From NCBI GenBank assembly GCA_934292725.1, contig CAKQXY010000064.1, positions 1 to 16,301 of the forward strand: a DNA stretch of 16,301 bases, in the 5' to 3' direction. Below are positions 13,319-16,301 of the stretch, one piece after another. Source of the stretch: an uncultured Lachnospiraceae bacterium (GTDB lineage Bacteria; Bacillota; Clostridia; Lachnospirales; Lachnospiraceae). The notes under the pieces are model-generated. The model saw only the letters and a list, made by a program, of their open reading frames with translations. It had not been told where the DNA came from and searched no databases. The first letter of the stretch is position 1. Every line of letters starts with the position of its first letter. The position numbers were made by a program, and so were the translations under genes.

Positions 13319-14059
13319 ATGAGAAGAAAATATTTGTATCGGGTCGGATTGGCAATTCTGCCGGTGTGGATGGGGCGCTATATAGAAATTGTAGGAGAGA
13401 AAAGCAGCGAGTCAATCGCTGATACGCTGATCAATGGTATTTTCGGAAGAGTGACAGGCGATGCCGGAAGTCGTTTTGTAATCGCGATTGGTCAGGCTAT
13501 TTTCCTTGTGCTGTTTTTGATTTTATATGGAGACTGTATTGCGGCTAGGCAGCGCATTGGCGCGGTATATTTTTTCTCAAGGATTTCAAACCGAAAGAAG
13601 TGGATTTTAAAGGAATTTGTCTGGCTGCTCTTCTACAGTGTGCTCTATACATTTTGTTTTGTGGGAATGCATATGATATTTTCCATCTGGGGAAGCAGCG
13701 AGGCGAACCTATCAGGGACACTTTTCAAGGTTGCATTTCAGATTGGCCTGTTTTTGACGCTGCTATTATTTGAGATGGCTGTGCTGTGTAACTTGTTTTG
13801 CGCAGCAGGAGGAAGTGCAATTGGAATCCTGTTGTCAATGCTGTGCGTGATTGGTTTGATTATGTGTTCAACGGCAGAGGTGGATGGCGTGGTGTCAGAG
13901 ATGATAAATCCAATGTGGCTATCGGCAGATATTATCGAAAATGGTGGAAGTTACATTCAAAAGATTATCATCGTTTTCTTGCAGACTGCGATCTGTGCGG
14001 TAGGTACCGGATACTATTTGGCGAAGAGAGATCTTTTTGCAAGGGAAGGAGAAGGCTGA
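13319..14059 (+). CDS. ABC-2 type transporter permease, second subunit
   Basis: The ATG at 13319 (246 residues) is preferred because GGGGTGAT lies just before it; an in-frame ATG at 13298 lies inside the preceding gene. About six membrane segments can be seen: near residues 8-25 (weak), 56-76, 97-123, 140-165, 170-195 and 218-237. Between the first two is a short polar loop with EIVGEKSSESIADTLINGIFGR. It would form the second half of the exporter pore; two unequal permeases plus one ATPase is the LanFEG or BcrAB arrangement. Its stop TGA (14057-14059) overlaps the ATPase start by one base. No substrate motif is visible. Confidence 0.78.
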   Translation: MRRKYLYRVGLAILPVWMGRYIEIVGEKSSESIADTLINGIFGRVTGDAGSRFVIAIGQAIFLVLFLILYGDCIAARQRIGAVYFFSRISNRKKWILKEFVWLLFYSVLYTFCFVGMHMIFSIWGSSEANLSGTLFKVAFQIGLFLTLLLFEMAVLCNLFCAAGGSAIGILLSMLCVIGLIMCSTAEVDGVVSEMINPMWLSADIIENGGSYIQKIIIVFLQTAICAVGTGYYLAKRDLFAREGEG

Positions 14060-14691
14060 TGATACAGGAAGTAACGCTTGAAAATATAACGAAACAGATT
14101 GGAAAGACAACTGTATTGACGGATATCTGCCTTACCATGAAGTGTGGACAGATCTACGGTATTACAGGCGAAAATGGCTCTGGAAAAACAATGTTGATGC
14201 GAGTGATTGCAGGACTGGTCAGCCCCAGCACCGGCAAGCTATTGTTTAATGGAAAGAACAGAGCGGATGCAAATCCAAATATTGGTATTATGATCGAAAA
14301 TGCATCATTGTACCCGGAACTATCAGGAAGGGAGAACTTAAGATTACTCGCATCAATCCGAAAACAGGCAACAAATGAGGATATTGACCGGGCGATACGT
14401 CGTGTAGGGTTGGAACCAACGGACAAGAGAACTTTTCGAAAATATTCGCTTGGTATGAAGCAGCGTTTGATGCTGGCACAGGCCATTATGGAGCAGCCAG
14501 ATGTACTATTGTTAGATGAGCCGACTAATGCGATTGATAAAAAGGGCGTGGAACTTGTTCATCAGATTATGAGCGAGGAGGCAAGCAGGGGAGCCATCGT
14601 GCTGTTGGCAAGTCATGTTGACTACGATATTCGGTCACTGTGCAGCAAAGTTTTTTTGATTGAAAAAGGAAAAATGCAACTGGAGGTGTGA
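14059..14691 (+). CDS. ABC transporter ATPase of BcrA/LanF type (peptide or antibiotic export/immunity)
   Basis: The ATG at 14059 overlaps the permease stop (TGATG) and follows AAGGAGAAGG; the frame is open further upstream, but only within the permease gene. The 210-residue protein has Walker A GENGSGKT (37-44), signature SLGMKQRL (from 130), Walker B VLLLDEPTNAID with D153/E154, and switch H186 in ASHVD. At the Q-loop position it has E80 in IGIMIENASLYPELSGRENL. A glutamate there (the E-loop), followed by xxxYPxLSxxENL, is known from lantibiotic immunity ATPases (LanF) and bacitracin-type BcrA. I infer an exporter that removes a peptide or amphiphile from the membrane, or exports the candidate peptide encoded before the permeases. 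Confidence 0.9.
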   Translation: MIQEVTLENITKQIGKTTVLTDICLTMKCGQIYGITGENGSGKTMLMRVIAGLVSPSTGKLLFNGKNRADANPNIGIMIENASLYPELSGRENLRLLASIRKQATNEDIDRAIRRVGLEPTDKRTFRKYSLGMKQRLMLAQAIMEQPDVLLLDEPTNAIDKKGVELVHQIMSEEASRGAIVLLASHVDYDIRSLCSKVFLIEKGKMQLEV

Positions 14692-14693
14692 GA

Positions 14694-15392
14694 ATGGAAG
14701 GCTGGAAAAAGTGGTATATATGGATTGTTGCAGTTTTTCTCTTGACGGCAGTTGCAGGAAAAGTGATTATGGCGCGGACACCGGATGTGGGGCTCGCAGG
14801 TGTGAAAACAATTGATGAACTTTCTGGGCGTCAGGTGAAGTTAGAGTATGCGCTTGGCGACGGCGAAAGCAGAGAGGCACTTGTCGAATCGCTTACAAAA
14901 AATCAGGATGAATATGTCCGTCAGGCTGAAGACGCCGATATTATTGTGCTGGCTAAGAGCACAGGTGCGTTGGAATTTACGACTGGCACATATGGGCAGG
15001 AAATTTGTGTCAATTCAATAATAAAGGGGAATGAATGGATTGACGAGAATGAAACGTGCTGGATTTGGCGCAGCTATGGCATGGAAGTTATGGATGGTCA
15101 AATCGTTTATCGAAATGTGCTGAATCTGATGCAGGATGGAACCTATCTCGTATTTTTAAATAGCAATCAATTAAACGCATATCGCACAGAGAAGGAATTT
15201 CAGACTGCCTCGGAGTACTTTGGATATCTGCCGATTGCTGGCGTGGAAGTACAGCCAATAAAGGAAAATCAGAGAAATGTGCTCTACAAGGAGTGGAGCG
15301 AAATACCTGTATTTATATCAAGTAAAAAAGTAGCAGCGGCATGGAATGAGATTGCCGAAATGTTACTTAATAAGTTTGAGCCAGATGCCTAA
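14694..15392 (+). CDS. Membrane-anchored extracytoplasmic protein of the ABC cassette, function unknown
   Basis: The ATG at 14694 follows GGAGGTG by five bases. The 232-residue product has an N-terminal KKWYIWIVAVFLLTAVAGKVIMA segment (about residues 5-27) with no lipobox, so it is probably a signal anchor leaving about 205 residues outside the cell. The outer domain is soluble and mixed alpha/beta. It has a VRQAEDADIIVLAKSTG segment, two Trp-containing stretches (WIDENETCWIWRSYG) and GTYLVFLNSNQ. I do not recognise the family. Its start lies two bases after the ATPase stop, so it belongs to the same coupled operon. It could act as an accessory immunity or sensing protein for the transporter, like LanI/LanH proteins in role only. 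Confidence 0.75.
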   Translation: MEGWKKWYIWIVAVFLLTAVAGKVIMARTPDVGLAGVKTIDELSGRQVKLEYALGDGESREALVESLTKNQDEYVRQAEDADIIVLAKSTGALEFTTGTYGQEICVNSIIKGNEWIDENETCWIWRSYGMEVMDGQIVYRNVLNLMQDGTYLVFLNSNQLNAYRTEKEFQTASEYFGYLPIAGVEVQPIKENQRNVLYKEWSEIPVFISSKKVAAAWNEIAEMLLNKFEPDA

Positions 15393-15407
15393 AGGTGTCT
15401 GGCTCAA
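15376..15407 (+). terminator. Hairpin across the stop codon of the cassette's last gene
   Basis: Bases 15376-15389 pair with 15394-15407 (14 bp, two of them G-T wobbles) around the loop TAAA, which contains the stop codon TAA. Only GTTGATATTTTTAAG follows, so the T-run is displaced. It probably ends or stabilises the cassette mRNA. Confidence 0.6.
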
Positions 15408-15517
15408 GTTGATATTTTTAAGTCCATCTTTGGTTCGTCATCGTTTAAGTAAAAGCCGATGGGGACAGAAAGAGGCAGCAGAAAAGTAGGAAAAGCGAAG
15501 AAAATAGAAAAATTCAG

Positions 15518-15544
15518 AAAAGCCATGGCATTGCCTCGGCTTTT
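15518..15544 (-). terminator. Probable terminator for the minus-strand small-gene pair
   Basis: Read on the minus strand, AAAAGCC and GGCTTTT close a stem with an inner GGC-AAT-GCC, six bases past the stop of the DUF4160 gene, followed by a T-rich stretch. The plus strand between 15408 and 15517 holds nothing else I can recognise. Confidence 0.55.
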
Positions 15545-15549
15545 CATGC

Positions 15550-15828
15550 TTAAATATAATAACTAATTTCTCCAAAACGACTAAGCCATTCTTCAATAAT
15601 CATGGAGCTGTTGGCTTCGATAAAACGAGAAAGCTTTTTTAATATGTTTGTAGGAATATGAGAATTATTATTGCAGATAACGGTTTTTCCAGTACTAGTG
15701 ATCCAGATTTTTGTGGCATTAGAAGTTGCACGACCTTCCGAAATGTGAACATGAATCGGTTCAAGTGGATCACTTTCGTTTGACCAGAAATAAATGCTAT
15801 ATGGTCCAATTCTAAAAATTTGAGGCAT
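15550..15828 (-). CDS. DUF4160 domain protein
   Basis: The 92-residue product begins MPQIFRIGPYSIYFWSNESDPLEPIHVHISEGRA, the hallmark DUF4160 opening (FRIGPY...F.SNE...PIHVHV). It ends with the usual helical segment containing EEWLSRFG. It is cytoplasmic and of normal length. The ribosome site GGAGGT lies seven bases before ATG 15828, inside the preceding gene, which it overlaps by 17 bases, so the two are coupled. DUF4160 genes are often found next to another small gene (commonly DUF2442) in toxin-antitoxin-like arrangements. A biochemical role is not established to my knowledge. Confidence 0.9.
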   Translation of the reverse strand: MPQIFRIGPYSIYFWSNESDPLEPIHVHISEGRATSNATKIWITSTGKTVICNNNSHIPTNILKKLSRFIEANSSMIIEEWLSRFGEISYYI

Positions 15829-16084
15829 TTAAGATACCTCCATCCTGAGAAAATTCGATGATGAGGTGAGCATTGTTACGAATAAGTTGCTTAAAGTAAG
15901 CCATCTCGGAATCGGAATAGCCCTCAATATTTTCCCATTTGTATTCAGGTAGCCAACAGGTTGCACTGTGGAAGCCACCAAAATTATCTGGTGTTTCGAT
16001 ATACACCTTTACTTTACCATCTGGTTTCATTTCAGAATGGGTAATTTCTGTATCATCGTTTAATGTCATGAATGGATACATCAT
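15812..16084 (-). CDS. Conserved small protein paired with DUF4160
   Basis: The start at 16084 (90 residues, MMYPFMTLNDDTEITHSEM...) is chosen because AAAGGGGGC lies seven bases upstream; the longer frame to 16144 would have to be translated through the hairpin at 16108-16142. The protein has an N-terminal beta-rich half (KVKVYIETPDNFGGFHSATCWLPEYKW) and a C-terminal helix (SDSEMAYFKQLIRNNAHLIIEFSQDGG). I recall similar small proteins next to DUF4160 genes in gut Firmicutes, but know of no assigned function. It does not resemble DUF2442, the more common DUF4160 partner. Its 3' end overlaps the DUF4160 start. A partner or antitoxin role is inference only. Confidence 0.8.
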   Translation of the reverse strand: MMYPFMTLNDDTEITHSEMKPDGKVKVYIETPDNFGGFHSATCWLPEYKWENIEGYSDSEMAYFKQLIRNNAHLIIEFSQDGGILNASNF

Positions 16085-16107
16085 GATAAAGCCCCCTTTC
16101 TCAAATC

Positions 16108-16142
16108 GGGGACGGGGAAAAGTGGCTTTTTTCCCTGTCCCC
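16108..16142. repeat. Long GC-rich hairpin between the Rpn tail and the small-gene pair
   Basis: Bases 16108-16121 pair with 16129-16142 (14 bp, one G-T wobble) around a 7-base loop. In minus-strand sense it lies between the Rpn-type gene and the 90-residue protein gene, where it could terminate the former. No clear T-run follows on that strand. On the plus strand, CTTTTTT follows eight bases later. Confidence 0.7.
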
Positions 16143-16301
16143 ACTGGCTCTTTTTTGACTTGAATTGCTAATTAGTTTTCCTTTTTCTCCATTGCAACCT
16201 TAAATTCGTCAAGCGTCATCTTTGCACACTGAGCGGCAGTTTCGATAGGCAGAAGATTTTGCATAACAAGATCAATTAACTGGTTGATGCGTCCCTGCTC
16301 A
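16141..16301. repeat. Direct repeat, right copy (161 bases to the window edge)
   Basis: It matches 9475-9635 at 160 of 161 positions without gaps. The left boundary is sharp, at CCACTGGCTC. In this copy the left arm of the fucosidase terminator is absent, so the shared block begins in the middle of what is a terminator hairpin in the other copy. The right end is not visible. Confidence 0.97.
16172..16301 (-). CDS. Rpn-family nuclease/transposase, C-terminal end (partial at window edge)
   Basis: The minus-strand frame ending at TAA 16172-16174 encodes the same tail as the remnant at 9506-10048: ...RINQLIDLVMQN(L/F)LPIETAAQCAKMTLDEFKVAMEKKEN. It differs at one codon, because G16255 changes TTT (Phe) to CTT (Leu). 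The tandem-repeat region begins at the very edge of the window. Whether this copy keeps a full nuclease domain cannot be seen. Rpn proteins are PD-(D/E)XK nucleases linked to RecA-independent recombination, often present in many copies per genome. Confidence 0.8.
   Translation of the reverse strand, partial: EQGRINQLIDLVMQNLLPIETAAQCAKMTLDEFKVAMEKKEN

Noticed and set aside
13798..14058. Upstream extension of the LanF-type ATPase frame
   Set aside because: It overlaps the second permease gene throughout; ABC homology begins only after ATG 14059, which overlaps the permease stop.
15939..16163. Plus-strand frame of 74 codons opposite the 90-residue small protein
   Set aside because: It is the antisense of a gene with recognisable protein features and a good ribosome site, and has none itself.

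Overview
The window looks like a chromosome segment of a Lachnospiraceae-type clostridium (low-GC Gram-positive, Firmicutes). The evidence is a tyrosine T-box leader before tyrS, strong Shine-Dalgarno sites, TTGACA/TATAAT-type promoters, a LacI-like/GGDEF protein with the RESCGC linker, Rpn-type nuclease tails and a class IIC-like group II intron end. I cannot name the genus.

Left part (1-4540), mostly housekeeping. The first 75 bases fold as domains V and VI of a group II intron, whose body lies off the window. It sits about 30 bp before a three-gene polar amino-acid (possibly cystine) ABC uptake operon of permease, ATPase and substrate-binding lipoprotein, with a strong hairpin between the last two genes. 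A near-consensus promoter then drives a T-box leader with a UAC (Tyr) specifier, followed by three stacked hairpins of unknown role, tyrS and a terminator.

Middle part (4608-9490), a carbohydrate operon with its own promoter. It encodes a signal-peptide-less CE12-type SGNH acetylesterase, a soluble protein joining a LacI-type sugar-binding domain (no HTH) to a GGDEF diguanylate cyclase domain, and a GH29 alpha-L-fucosidase, closed by a terminator. The set suggests intracellular finishing of imported acetylated and fucosylated glycan fragments (pectic or host glycan), with sugar sensing tied to c-di-GMP.

Right part (9475-16301), an accessory island between two direct copies (160 of 161 bases identical) of the 3' end of an Rpn-family nuclease gene. 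The first copy has lost its nuclease domain; the second runs off the window. Between them lie a 645-residue regulator made of a duplicated HTH-plus-helical unit; an intergenic region with a perfect 17-bp inverted repeat, a 13-bp palindrome and a candidate tiny peptide gene; a translationally coupled cassette of two ABC-2 permeases, a BcrA/LanF-type ATPase and a one-TM extracytoplasmic protein; and, on the minus strand, a conserved small-protein gene overlapping a DUF4160 gene. The regulator/peptide/exporter layout resembles a peptide signalling or bacteriocin-immunity locus and is the best candidate here for an undescribed system.
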